From: Candidatus Peregrinibacteria bacterium
GTDB taxonomy: Bacteria; Patescibacteriota; Gracilibacteria; Peribacterales; Peribacteraceae
Length of the DNA: 64,000 bases
Assembly (NCBI GenBank): GCA_030649955.1
Contig: JAUSFD010000010.1
Span: 124,001 to 188,000 of the forward strand
Reading direction: 5' to 3'
In this document: piece by piece, positions 24,600 through 32,730 of the stretch
Position numbering within the stretch: the stretch's first letter is position 1
Layout of the letters: the number at the start of each line of letters is the position of its first letter
The notes under the pieces: model-generated
Seen by the model: only the letters and a program-made list of their open reading frames with translations
Told to the model about the DNA's origin: nothing
Databases searched by the model: none
Program-made: the position numbers and the translations under genes

Positions 24600-25361
24600 A
24601 TGGCAGAGCTCTTCAAGACCATTGATCTCAGCGGAAAACCGCCAGCTCTTGATCAGTTCAAGCAGGGGATCAAAATGGTTTACGCTGGAGTGACGGAGAG
24701 GGTGAAGGGACTCCTCGGGAAACACGAGGGCATAGGGTCGACGGGGAGGATCACGCGTGACTACAGGGAGCTCCTCTTCCCGGAGCAGGAGAGTGACGAC
24801 GGCGTCATTGAACTTCTCCGCAATAAGCGCACTGTGGATGTGGGGAGTGGCGTCATCCACTCCGACGCGGAAGCGTTGCCGTCTCAACTGACGGCACGGT
24901 ACCCGAACTCGTTGTACGCGTGCGTCGAGCCTCGCTTGGGATATGAGGTCGGTCATCCGAAGGGGTTTTCCCCAGACCTGCAGCCGCTGGATGGAAACCT
25001 CTTGCAAGTCATCGGGGACTCTCGTGCTGCCCTCGTCGCGGCGACGGGGGAGAGGCTCCCCTTCGCGGATGAATCCATGGATTACTACCTTTCGTGCTAC
25101 CTCATGCCCTGGCACTTCACATCGCCGCGAGTGATCATGAACTTCCTCACAGAGCTCCGCCGAGTCCTGAAGGTGAACGGCGAGGCACGCTTGGGGCCGC
25201 TTTCAGAAGAAAACTACGATCTCCTCACGAAGAACAGGAGGCTACGTCAGTTTCTCCATGACCACTTTGAAGTGCAGGTCTTCACGAAGAACAACAGCGG
25301 AAACGATCAAATGCAGTGGGTTGGTTTCGATTACTCTCTGCGTCTCCTCCGAAAATCGTAG
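24600..25361 (+). CDS. Class I SAM methyltransferase-like protein
   Basis: The start at ATG 24600 is fixed by the TATAAT box 7 bases upstream. The 253-residue product has a degenerate methyltransferase fold: TVDVGSGVIHSDAEAL in place of motif I, YACVEPRLGYE at strand 2, ERLPFADESMDYYLSCYLMP at strand 4, and LTELRRVLKVNGEARLGPL. The binding glycines are partly altered, so SAM binding is likely but not certain. The substrate is unknown. The gene stands alone with a gap of 230 bases downstream that contains a perfect palindrome. Confidence 0.65.
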   Translation: MAELFKTIDLSGKPPALDQFKQGIKMVYAGVTERVKGLLGKHEGIGSTGRITRDYRELLFPEQESDDGVIELLRNKRTVDVGSGVIHSDAEALPSQLTARYPNSLYACVEPRLGYEVGHPKGFSPDLQPLDGNLLQVIGDSRAALVAATGERLPFADESMDYYLSCYLMPWHFTSPRVIMNFLTELRRVLKVNGEARLGPLSEENYDLLTKNRRLRQFLHDHFEVQVFTKNNSGNDQMQWVGFDYSLRLLRKS

Positions 25362-25435
25362 CGGTCTCCTCATCGTGCTCTGTGATACGGCTTAGCGATG
25401 AAAACACCATCAATGGCTGCTGCAGTACATCAGCA

Positions 25436-25461
25436 ATATCGGCGTAGCGCTACGCCGATAT
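25436..25461. repeat. Perfect 26-bp palindrome
   Basis: ATATCGGCGTAGC is followed directly by its own complement GCTACGCCGATAT with no spacer. It lies in the intergenic region between the methyltransferase-like gene and the convergent DUF218 gene. No T-tract follows on either strand, so it may be a dimer-binding site or a cruciform-type terminator. Confidence 0.7.
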
Positions 25462-25592
25462 CAGTGTTGCTCCACAGCGACATCCATGGCGTTTCTATTG
25501 CGAAGCCGTATGAGGAGTGAAAACGAAGGGGAATATGCCGTCGTCGGCGCGTTCGGGTGGATTTTCTTCTCTGCACTCTGGCTCGGTCTCCT

Positions 25593-26393
25593 CTACCCGC
25601 TCCTCCACCACCGCACGAGCGCCGAAGCGATGCGCCCCTTGCGATCGAACCACTGGAGCATGTGCAGGAGCGCTTCATTCCTCCCTGCTCGCTTCGAGAT
25701 TTTTTCGCCATGCACTTCCTTCGAGAACTCATGCCGTACTGGAGAGTCCGCGAGCGCTTCCTCCACGGAGATCACGGTGACAGGGAAGCCGTAGGCGCGG
25801 AAGTAGCGCGCCGTGCGCAGAAGGTGGCGAGCACCCGTTACGACGAGGATCTTCTCCGGGTCGAGAGCCATTCTCTTGAGCAGAGCGACGGAGTTGCGCA
25901 CGCTGTGCGCAGTATCGACGGATTCCTCCTCCGTGAGCACAGCACTCTCCGGCACGCGGAAGTGCGGACTGTGCGTGACGTACCCTTTCATCGCTTCTGC
26001 TTCCGAGATCTGGAGCTGTGGATGCGAGCGACCGCCGCAGAAGAGGAGGAGTGCATCAGGATTCTTCAGCCACACAGATGCCGCAGCCGCAGCCCGCATC
26101 CTCGTCGCTTTGCCGATCGAGTGCCACTCCGGCCCCGTCTGACGCTCTCCCGCCAATCCCGCGCCCAGGCTGACGATGAGGGTGCCTGTGTGTCGGTGCG
26201 GTGCCACGGGGGTATCGTACATACTTTCTCTGAGGGGCCGATCCCACTTCATCAACAATTGCAACAGAGTAGCACTGCTCCGCGGTGCGGTCGTCTGACG
26301 AGCGACCGTACCCGAGGACGGGTGCTGCTGGAGTTCAAGAAGCGGCAGCGAAGAGGCCAGGGGAGGTATTGACAGGAGAAGAGAATAATTCAT
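25593..26393 (-). CDS. DUF218/YdcF-like protein
   Basis: I start at ATG 26393, which has a GGAGG ribosome-binding site about six bases upstream; the much longer frame upstream would cover the divergent gene. The 266-residue protein has a DUF218 (YdcF/SanA/ElyC) domain: TLIVSLGAGLAGERQTGPEW, LLLFCGGRSHPQ, then EESVDTAHSVRNSVALL and KILVVTGARHLLRTARYF. Family members are linked to envelope biogenesis and are often membrane-anchored, but here only a short hydrophobic N-terminus is seen. Only 9 bases separate its ATG from the divergent gene. Confidence 0.82.
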   Translation of the reverse strand: MNYSLLLSIPPLASSLPLLELQQHPSSGTVARQTTAPRSSATLLQLLMKWDRPLRESMYDTPVAPHRHTGTLIVSLGAGLAGERQTGPEWHSIGKATRMRAAAAASVWLKNPDALLLFCGGRSHPQLQISEAEAMKGYVTHSPHFRVPESAVLTEEESVDTAHSVRNSVALLKRMALDPEKILVVTGARHLLRTARYFRAYGFPVTVISVEEALADSPVRHEFSKEVHGEKISKRAGRNEALLHMLQWFDRKGRIASALVRWWRSG

Positions 26394-26402
26394 AGTGCCT
26401 CC

Positions 26403-27047
26403 ATGGACCTCCCACTCCCGGAGAACAGCGGCTGGCGGATGGAAAGCGGTCCCTTCACGCTCAAGCTCGTGAATGAGAATCACCGTGCACCACGCATGGA
26501 AGTGTGGCATCGCGACAGTGGCATTTGCCTGGAGTACAACCAGTGGGCATTTCTGCGAGATGCACGTGGGGCGCTCAAGATGTACGAAACATTCGATGAA
26601 GTGTTCAGTGACATCGTGGATTGCGAGAGCGAACGCTTGGACGAGAATAGAGATGTGCAGAGAGAAATGCAGATGGATGTCGATGAAGGGCGGTTCCGGG
26701 GATGGAAGGGTCACCTCTACAAGCTCCGGGTCAATGTGCTCTCCCTCATGAACTCCGGGCGAACACTGAATGGGCTGCTCCGTCAGCGAGTGGAGACTTC
26801 AGAGTGCCGAGCGCTCTTCTATGCAGCTCTCCGGGATATTGTGAGTGAATGGTCGAGCTCGTACGCAGAACTCATAGAGGGTGTGGACGATCAGGATGTT
26901 CGTATGGCAATCGAGCACTGCTGTTTTGCACTCAACAGTATGAGCCTCACACTCTCGACGCTCAAAGTCCTCACCGATCGCGTCACAGCCGTGCGGCAGC
27001 GATCATGCGAAGTTATGCATCCCAGGAGAAAGCGGGAGAAGCGATAA
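26403..27047 (+). CDS. Hypothetical protein
   Basis: The 214-residue protein has no signal peptide or TM helix. The N-terminal half looks beta-rich (FTLKLVNENHRAPRMEVWH), and the C-terminal half is helical (ECRALFYAALRDIVSEW) with a basic end (RRKREKR). I recognise no domain. It starts nine bases from the divergent DUF218 gene, and its ATG overlaps that gene's ribosome-binding site on the other strand. It is convergent with the zinc-ribbon gene. Confidence 0.6.
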   Translation: MDLPLPENSGWRMESGPFTLKLVNENHRAPRMEVWHRDSGICLEYNQWAFLRDARGALKMYETFDEVFSDIVDCESERLDENRDVQREMQMDVDEGRFRGWKGHLYKLRVNVLSLMNSGRTLNGLLRQRVETSECRALFYAALRDIVSEWSSSYAELIEGVDDQDVRMAIEHCCFALNSMSLTLSTLKVLTDRVTAVRQRSCEVMHPRRKREKR

Positions 27048-27058
27048 CCATATCATCG

Positions 27059-27346
27059 TCATTCAATGTTCTCCCAGAAGCACGTGTGGCAGTACACGAC
27101 GTAGGGCGCTTCCTGTGGGTACACGGAGAGGATGCTCTTCTTGCACTTGTCGCACGTCCTCCGGTAGAGCTGGCGTTCGCTGCGTAGAGCCATCCGTTGG
27201 CGGTGACGACAAGCGGGGCAGTGGTCCGGGAGGGGGAGGTGCTTGTTCGCATAGAACTTCTCCTCGGAGGCGATGACGATGAACTCCTTCTTGCACTCTG
27301 TGTTCTGACAGACGAGTGACGTGGGTTCGTGCGTAGCGGTACTCAT
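27059..27346 (-). CDS. Small zinc-ribbon protein
   Basis: The 95-residue protein has four cysteine pairs: CQNTEC, CPAC, CDKC and CHTC, arranged as two zinc ribbons (residues 13-48 and 65-90). CPAC is followed by HRQRMALRSE, a basic patch. Such small treble-clef or ribbon proteins are frequent in CPR genomes next to cysteine-rich partners. The ATG overlaps the stop of the cysteine-rich gene by four bases (27343-27346), so the two are coupled and are likely to act together. Confidence 0.8.
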   Translation of the reverse strand: MSTATHEPTSLVCQNTECKKEFIVIASEEKFYANKHLPLPDHCPACRHRQRMALRSERQLYRRTCDKCKKSILSVYPQEAPYVVYCHTCFWENIE

Positions 27347-28338
27347 AGATGGGAGGGGGGAGGGAGAGTTTGGATGACGCTGTCCGTTTCCGTCGCGATG
27401 CGCTTCTGTTCGTAGTCCGATGCGAAGTACGTGAGCAAGTTGTACTGCCCCGCGGCTTGCAGCTCGGCTTTGATCCGCTGCACTTCTTTTGCGTATTCCT
27501 CTGGGGAATAGGGCTTATTGAGGATGTGGTACTCCTTGTTCTGCATATATACGCACCCGAAGCAGTTCTTCAGATTCTTCCCGAAGGCACAGAACTCGCT
27601 TTCCGAGCAGTAGTCGCAGTGAAAGCAGTAGTTGCAGTTGTAATTGAGTGGCGAGTGGATGCACTGGTAACAGAGTTCACTCTCGAAGCAGACGGTGAGG
27701 TCACAGCAGCTCTTATTCCCATTCGTCTCGATGCAGAAGAAGCAATCCTCGAGCGCGAAGTTATCGTGGCACCGGTAGCAGTTCTTGCACTCCGTGAGGT
27801 GATTGCCGACACAGTCCTCGCAGCTCATCTGGTGCACGGCGAGGTTGGGCGCCTTCGCACGGAGCGCTTCGACTCGCTCGCGGATGAGTGCACGCTGCTT
27901 TGCACTAGTGAGATCCACGGAAGCCATGCGCTTCTCGTACTCCTCGCGCGTGAGCTGCTCGTTGAACATCCGGTACTGCTTCTGGTAGAGCCCCACGCAC
28001 CCGAAGCAACTGGTGCTGCCGAAGCAGTCCTTGCAGAACTGGCATTCACGGCAGTTCTGGCAATCCTGGCATTCATCCGCCATGTAGCAGTTGGCGCAGT
28101 CGACGCATTCGCTGCACCACTCGCACCCGACGCAGAAGGTGAGCCCACTACAACTCACGCACTTCCGGGAGTAGCGCGCGTAGTAGACGTCCTCGCTGTA
28201 GAAGATCCCGAAGCAGTAGTAGCAGTTCTTCGACTTCACCGCCGTATCGGCGTAGTCGCAGTTCTCCGCGCCCACCTGCTTCAGGTTGTAGCGAGGCTTT
28301 GTACGGAGCAGGTGCCGGAATGATTCGATGAACGTCAT
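27343..28338 (-). CDS. Cysteine-rich repeat protein
   Basis: This 331-residue protein has about 38 cysteines, mostly as repeating CxxC and CxxCxxC units spaced every 8-12 residues (for example ENCDYADTAVKSKNCYYC, ECQDCQNCRECQFCKDC), interrupted by a helical middle segment around residue 125-170 (LTREEYEKRMASVD). There is no signal peptide, so the cysteines probably bind metal in the cytoplasm, not disulfides. The regular spacing suggests a solenoid. Proteins of this look are common in CPR genomes and have no assigned function to my knowledge. It is followed by a coupled zinc-ribbon gene. Confidence 0.75.
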   Translation of the reverse strand: MTFIESFRHLLRTKPRYNLKQVGAENCDYADTAVKSKNCYYCFGIFYSEDVYYARYSRKCVSCSGLTFCVGCEWCSECVDCANCYMADECQDCQNCRECQFCKDCFGSTSCFGCVGLYQKQYRMFNEQLTREEYEKRMASVDLTSAKQRALIRERVEALRAKAPNLAVHQMSCEDCVGNHLTECKNCYRCHDNFALEDCFFCIETNGNKSCCDLTVCFESELCYQCIHSPLNYNCNYCFHCDYCSESEFCAFGKNLKNCFGCVYMQNKEYHILNKPYSPEEYAKEVQRIKAELQAAGQYNLLTYFASDYEQKRIATETDSVIQTLPPPSHL

Positions 28339-28344
28339 GCGAAC

Positions 28345-28373
28345 AGTCTGCGCGTGCTTGCACTACAGGTCAA
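28345..28373 (-). promoter_or_regulatory. Candidate leaderless promoter of cysteine-rich gene
   Basis: Minus strand TTGACC (28373-28368), a 17-base spacer and a weak CAGACT -10 box (28350-28345), with 6 bases to the ATG at 28338. The -35 and spacing are good, the -10 is poor. Confidence 0.45.
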
Positions 28374-28446
28374 AATTTGATGATGCATATCCTCGTACAT
28401 TTTAAAGGATATGATATTTGCTCTACTATAAGGGAGAAATTCGTGC

Positions 28447-28472
28447 TATAATTGTGTTGATTCTCTATCAAC
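28447..28472 (+). promoter_or_regulatory. -10 box and inverted-repeat operator of TrmB-like gene
   Basis: TATAAT at 28447-28452 is followed by a perfect inverted repeat GTTGAT-TCTCT-ATCAAC (28456-28472) covering the expected transcription start. This is a plausible site for autorepression by the regulator encoded just downstream. Confidence 0.5.
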
Positions 28473-28476
28473 ATTC

Positions 28477-29268
28477 ATGCCTATTTCCCACGATCTCCCC
28501 CGCATCGTCGCCGATCTCACTCGCCTAGGATGCAATGAGAGAGAGTCAAAAATCTACGTGCAGTGTCTCCAGTTGGGCTCCGCATCTGTCCAACAGATCG
28601 CGAGTAAGCTCGGGCAGAATCGCCTCACCGTGCACAGCGCTGTAGGGCAGATGATCAAGAAAGGATTCCTCTTCGAAACGAGGAAGGGCAAGAAGCGCCT
28701 CATCGTTGCAGAGGAGCCCGTGACACTCCTGCGACTCGTCCACGAGCGCGAACAGGATGTTGCGAACCTCCGCGGGAATGTCGAACACCTCGTTTCTGTC
28801 CTCTCCTCCCTGCAGAGTACCGATCGCAGCATCCCCACCGTGAAGCTCTTCGAGGGGGTAGAGGGCTTCAAGCGAATGCTGGAGGAAACACTCTCTGCAC
28901 GGGGCGAGATCTTGGTCTTCTCCAATGTTGACCTCTTCTCCCGGCTTGTTGGGGAGGAACATCTGGAGAAGTACTTCCGCCGCAGGGCGCGAAAGGGGAT
29001 TCACACACGTCTGATTTTTCCGCCATGCTCCTTCGCTGACCGCGTGGCGAAGCGATCGAAGGAGTTCAAGATCCAGGTGCGGCTGCTGAAGACAGCTGCG
29101 CAGTGGAAGACGGGTATCTTCTCCTGGAACGACTGCATCGCCATCATGTCCTACACCGAGCAGAAGCTCACGTGCACCATCATCGAGAACCGCGACATCG
29201 CGAGCTTCTTCCGCAACATCAACTTCGACGTGATTTGGAAGCATGCGGAGCCTCCGTCTGTTCCGTAG
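28477..29268 (+). CDS. TrmB-family transcriptional regulator
   Basis: The 263-residue protein begins with a winged helix typical of TrmB (LTRLGCNERESKIYVQCLQL, then SVQQIASKLGQNRLTVHSAV) and continues with the TrmB C-terminal phospholipase-D-like domain (VKLFEGVEGFKRMLEETL; GEILVFSNVDLFSRLVGEEH). It is a cytoplasmic one-component regulator. The inducer is unknown. It is similar in plan to the first 260 residues of the membrane-fused regulator at 48099. A perfect 6-bp inverted repeat at its promoter suggests autoregulation. It is divergent from the cysteine-rich gene. Confidence 0.82.
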   Translation: MPISHDLPRIVADLTRLGCNERESKIYVQCLQLGSASVQQIASKLGQNRLTVHSAVGQMIKKGFLFETRKGKKRLIVAEEPVTLLRLVHEREQDVANLRGNVEHLVSVLSSLQSTDRSIPTVKLFEGVEGFKRMLEETLSARGEILVFSNVDLFSRLVGEEHLEKYFRRRARKGIHTRLIFPPCSFADRVAKRSKEFKIQVRLLKTAAQWKTGIFSWNDCIAIMSYTEQKLTCTIIENRDIASFFRNINFDVIWKHAEPPSVP

Positions 29269-29309
29269 TAACCCGGGCTTTTTTCTCCTGGCACTTTGAC
29301 GATAGGACA

Positions 29310-30005
29310 TCAACCGATCTCGCCGACCGTAGCCCCGAGCCGAGCCGAGGGGCGAAGGCTGGTGAGTCCCTTGATCACCGCGAACGCACGATCAACGACA
29401 GCATTCTCACAGAGGAATGTGAGCTCAGAGAAGCCAGAGACGATCTCGATGAAGTTGATACCGTGCCAGGCGAGTGCTTGGAAGAATGGGTAGTAGATGC
29501 CCGGGATGTTTGCGGTATCTGGATGGAAGCGGATGCTAATGCTCGAGAGCTTCGTGAAGCGGCGAATGAGGTGCTCTCCCCGGGTGAGCTCGGTGAGTTT
29601 GTCCTCGAGCGATGCACTCACAACGATGGCGGTTTCGAAGACGCCGCGTGCGACGTGCACGAATACGTCCTCCTCTTTCTCCGCAAGTGCTAGGAGCTTC
29701 TCGTGCACCTTGATAAACCGCTCGGAATTGCGGAATGCATGCTCAACGAGATTCGATCGAACGGTGATATTGCGAACAGTTGCTGCGACGTGCACTTTCG
29801 ATCGCTGTGCGGGAGTTGCTCGCTCCAGGCGTTTCAGTGCCATGACGATCGCCCCTTCCGTGAAGGTCTTCAAGTGCACTTTCTCGAGCTCTGGCTTCAG
29901 CTGCCGCGCGAGTGCTGAGTAGTTAATGATGCCCTGACTCAACGCCTCCGCCAGGAATGGAGAGTGCGAGAGAATTTCTCCGATAGAGTGCGACACTGTT
30001 TTCAT
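29310..30005 (-). CDS. ACT-domain-like protein
   Basis: In the last third of this 231-residue protein there is a segment that resembles an ACT domain: LSSISIRFHPDTANIPGIYY, ALAWHGINFIEIVSGFSELTF and VVDRAFAVIKGL, as in aspartate-kinase regulatory units. The first ~150 residues are helical and basic (ALKRLERATPAQRSK). No kinase domain is attached. The protein may bind an amino acid and regulate a partner. It is minus-strand and divergent from the gene at 30148, with repeats between them. Confidence 0.65.
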   Translation of the reverse strand: MKTVSHSIGEILSHSPFLAEALSQGIINYSALARQLKPELEKVHLKTFTEGAIVMALKRLERATPAQRSKVHVAATVRNITVRSNLVEHAFRNSERFIKVHEKLLALAEKEEDVFVHVARGVFETAIVVSASLEDKLTELTRGEHLIRRFTKLSSISIRFHPDTANIPGIYYPFFQALAWHGINFIEIVSGFSELTFLCENAVVDRAFAVIKGLTSLRPSARLGATVGEIG

Positions 30006-30038
30006 GCCCCCACTCTAATGTTCAGAATTTCGAATACA

Positions 30039-30066
30039 AGTGTGAAATTGAACAACAGTGTGAAAT
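30039..30066. repeat. Direct repeat pair between divergent genes
   Basis: AGTGTGAAAT occurs twice, at 30039-30048 and 30057-30066, 18 bases apart, in the intergenic region between the genes starting at 30005 (minus) and 30148 (plus). The spacing of nearly two helical turns suits a regulatory protein. Confidence 0.4.
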
Positions 30067-30147
30067 ATCGCAAATTTCTCCGGAAAAATTCCTCGATGAA
30101 GGGGATCTGCTTAGGCTCGCGTCGTTCATCTATTCCCGATAACCCCC

Positions 30148-30669
30148 ATGGAAGAACAGGAGCAGTCACCGCAGAGAATCGCCATCAAGGAGCGCAGCCT
30201 GGAAGCATGTCTCTTCCTCCAGAGAACCCTCTACAGAGCAGCATGGCAGGAGTGCAGCTTCTCGTGCCACTACCCACAGGGTATGGCAATGCCCCAGCCG
30301 AGGGTGGTCTCCGGCAACGTCGCGGCAACGGTGCAGGCAGCGCTCCTCTCGTTCATGCACCAGTACGACATCGATGACGATGTGTGGGACTGGATGCTGG
30401 CTGTGACCGCCGCGAGCTTCGAGAATCAAGCAGAGCACTGGCAGATGTGGGCTGATGGGAGCTTGCAGGATTGGAAGACTGCACAGTGGATCCGCGAGAA
30501 ACTCTCGAAGATCAAACTCGGGTGGCTCCTGGGGAAGGACGATGACTTCCATCGCGAGCAGGTGTCGGAGCACGCCATCACCGTTGCGGTAGCAGACATG
30601 ATCAAGGATGCCCTCGAGCAGTGGATAGGCGGTGGAGGGGACGATGAAGAGGAATTCGTTCCAGTGTGA
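30148..30669 (+). CDS. Hypothetical protein
   Basis: This 173-residue soluble protein is mostly helical and Trp-rich (DVWDWMLAVTAASFENQAEH, WQMWADGSLQDWKTAQW) with an acidic C-terminus (GGGGDDEEEFVPV). No family is recognised. It ends exactly where the convergent gene ends: the two stop codons are adjacent at 30667-30672 with no spacer, leaving no room for a separate terminator. Confidence 0.6.
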   Translation: MEEQEQSPQRIAIKERSLEACLFLQRTLYRAAWQECSFSCHYPQGMAMPQPRVVSGNVAATVQAALLSFMHQYDIDDDVWDWMLAVTAASFENQAEHWQMWADGSLQDWKTAQWIREKLSKIKLGWLLGKDDDFHREQVSEHAITVAVADMIKDALEQWIGGGGDDEEEFVPV

Positions 30670-31587
30670 TTACTCAGGTTTCTCTTGCTCTGCAATCGTC
30701 TTCCGAGCCTCTCTCGAGGTCTTCGAGATTGTGTCATCAACGTCCGTCTTCATTGGCCGGAAGTTCTTCTCCAAACTCACGCGGTAGGCAGTGTTCTTAT
30801 TGAGTCGCGAGCGGTCGAACTTCGCTCCAACTGAGCGCTTGCTGTAGATATACATGCGCTCATTGGGCATCCATCCCATGGGAAGTCCCTGCTCGTTGCG
30901 CAATTCTTCGTACTCGTGTTCGAGGAAGAGATCGCGGTTACCCGCGAGGATGCGCTCGAGCTTCGAGCGGTGCCGCTTCGTCATGGTGTAGCCCGCGCGG
31001 AGGAATGCGAGCAGCACTTCCGGTTGTCCCACAGAGAGGGCAATCTTCTGGGATTTCCGGAGGACATTGGCTGTCCGCTGCACTGCCTGACAGAGCGCGG
31101 GATCGACTACGGAATCGAGGATGCACTTCCCTCGGTGCTCGGGCGCGACGTAGCGATGCGCAATGCTGTGGATGTTCTCGACGTAGTTCTCGCAGTTGAA
31201 ATCGAGGATGGGTTCCATCTCCCGTACACCTTCCTTCTCTGCGAGGGTACGAGGGACGAGCAGGAAGCGGACAGACCAGGCATTCCCGTCACGTGCACTC
31301 CACAAATTCCAAGCGAGGGAGCGATCCGTTGCGCAAGGGAGTGTCACTTCCTCCGTCTGGAGTTTCACTTCCTCGAGGGGAGTGACACGCTTTGGAGGAA
31401 CGCGTTGCAGGAGAATTCCTGCGAGTTCATCGCGGAGCCCGGGCGGTACTTCCCATGGATGGCGAGGAGGGAGCGGGTCACGCTTTGGCATCCTCCCCGC
31501 GTAGAGAGCATCGAATTCCGCAAGCGTGAGCTGAGAAGGGAGTTTTTCCAAGAGAGGGAGTCTACCTCTTTTTACAGCTTCCCTCAA
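30670..31587 (-). CDS. Hypothetical protein
   Basis: The 305-residue protein has no signal or membrane segment. Its middle part (VAPEHRGKCILDSVVDPALC, ALSVGQPEVLLAFLRAGYT) resembles the acyl-CoA-binding and C-terminal strands of GNAT acetyltransferases, though the match is weak. The N-terminus is Pro-rich (KRDPLPPRHPWEVPPG) and the C-terminus basic. It lies 26 bases downstream of the pseudopilin-like gene on the same strand and may share its transcript. Confidence 0.5.
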   Translation of the reverse strand: MREAVKRGRLPLLEKLPSQLTLAEFDALYAGRMPKRDPLPPRHPWEVPPGLRDELAGILLQRVPPKRVTPLEEVKLQTEEVTLPCATDRSLAWNLWSARDGNAWSVRFLLVPRTLAEKEGVREMEPILDFNCENYVENIHSIAHRYVAPEHRGKCILDSVVDPALCQAVQRTANVLRKSQKIALSVGQPEVLLAFLRAGYTMTKRHRSKLERILAGNRDLFLEHEYEELRNEQGLPMGWMPNERMYIYSKRSVGAKFDRSRLNKNTAYRVSLEKNFRPMKTDVDDTISKTSREARKTIAEQEKPE

Positions 31588-31613
31588 TCCTCTGGTGGGC
31601 TCAACGGGCGATT

Positions 31614-32150
31614 CTACCGCGTCACACTGATCACATCGTTCTCCGCGAAGGCGGACATCACGGTGATCTGACCGTTGTCGTCCTGGCGTATGCGATAGCC
31701 GGAGATGAGAGAGGATCCATCCAGGAGAGCATCCATGGGGATTGCGACGAGGTACGGTCCAATGAGCGCGGATAGATCGATCGCATCGCAGATGGAAGCA
31801 TTGGTGTTGCAGATATCTCCGAACTCGAAGGGGATGGAAGCAGGCATGGAACCACCGTTATCAATTGAGTACTGGTACACGGCATTGAGGATAGTGTTCA
31901 CATCAGCTCTGCGCTGCGCATTGCGTACGTCCTCATCATTTTTCCCGAAGTTCTCGAATACCACACGATCGGAGTACGTGGGGGGTGGATCACGAAACGA
32001 ATCCAGTAGTGGAGAACCCGCAGGACGCTCCGGTGGTGGCGGCTGCAGCAGAATCAAACTGCCGTACCCCACAGAGGTGATGGCGACGATGATCGCAGCG
32101 GTGATGGCGATACGGAGATCGAACATGCGGAGGGAGGAAGTGCCATCCAT
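31614..32150 (-). CDS. Pseudopilin-like membrane-anchored protein
   Basis: The 178-residue protein has a hydrophobic N-terminal segment (IAITAAIIVAITSVGYGSLILL) and a downstream pattern typical of type II secretion pseudopilins: RRADVNTILNAVYQYSIDNGG followed by SMPASIP and a C-terminal beta region. No clear prepilin peptidase site (G followed by F and E at +5) precedes the helix, so processing is uncertain. It may be part of a type IV pilus-like system elsewhere in the genome. It is adjacent to lipid-synthesis genes. Confidence 0.65.
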   Translation of the reverse strand: MDGTSSLRMFDLRIAITAAIIVAITSVGYGSLILLQPPPPERPAGSPLLDSFRDPPPTYSDRVVFENFGKNDEDVRNAQRRADVNTILNAVYQYSIDNGGSMPASIPFEFGDICNTNASICDAIDLSALIGPYLVAIPMDALLDGSSLISGYRIRQDDNGQITVMSAFAENDVISVTR

Positions 32151-32211
32151 AATACACCCCTCCGCAGCGTGGGTTCGTCTACCCGCGCGGGTTCAGCGGG
32201 ATAACGCGGGA

Positions 32212-32730
32212 TTACCACCAGACGTTCTTCAGCTTCAGGTGATACGCGAGCACGTTTGTCATCAAGTGGAGGAACGGCGTGAGGAAGAGCGCCAGGAGGA
32301 ACACTTGCCACGTAAATGGGTATACGAAGATGCCGAGAGCGGTTCCCCCGAGGAGGAAATCCCACTGATCCCAGGGGGGAAAAGGTGCACCCGGGCGGAT
32401 CCCGCACTGTCGCTTTACGAGGGACTTGCAGGCATCGCCCGCCATTGCGCCGAATCCCAGGAGGAAACCGAGTGCGAGTGCTCGCGTGAGCGATGCGTTC
32501 GAGTACCATCCTGCGGAGAGGAGCCACAATCCTGCCGAGGCGAGAATCCCGCCGAGTGTGCCGCTCACCAATCCGCGGTACGTCTTGTGCGGACCAAGGA
32601 GACGCATCGCGATTGGCTTCCCCCCAGGCAGAGCGAGTCGCTGCGCAACTGGCGGTAGCAGATTCGCAATGTACACCGGCGCGTAGGCGATCAGGAGTTC
32701 CTGGAGTAGGGCGATCAGCGGAGTTTCCAT
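32212..32730 (-). CDS. CDP-archaeol synthase-like (CarS/DUF46) cytidylyltransferase
   Basis: The gene is taken from ATG 32730, giving 172 residues; upstream codons belong to the preceding gene. It has about five TM segments and the CarS signature: LLGPHKTYRGLVSGTLGG near residue 45, and GDACKSLVKRQCGI followed by PPWDQWDFLLGG near residue 105-135. Family members activate a lipid phosphate with CTP to make a CDP-lipid. In archaea the substrate is unsaturated archaetidic acid. It overlaps the CDP-alcohol phosphatidyltransferase by 16 bases, which should consume its product. Confidence 0.82.
   Translation of the reverse strand: METPLIALLQELLIAYAPVYIANLLPPVAQRLALPGGKPIAMRLLGPHKTYRGLVSGTLGGILASAGLWLLSAGWYSNASLTRALALGFLLGFGAMAGDACKSLVKRQCGIRPGAPFPPWDQWDFLLGGTALGIFVYPFTWQVFLLALFLTPFLHLMTNVLAYHLKLKNVWW

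Noticed and set aside
27349-28323. A 324-codon plus-strand frame
   Set aside because: It is antisense to the cysteine-rich gene and only reflects the regular Cys codon pattern of that gene.
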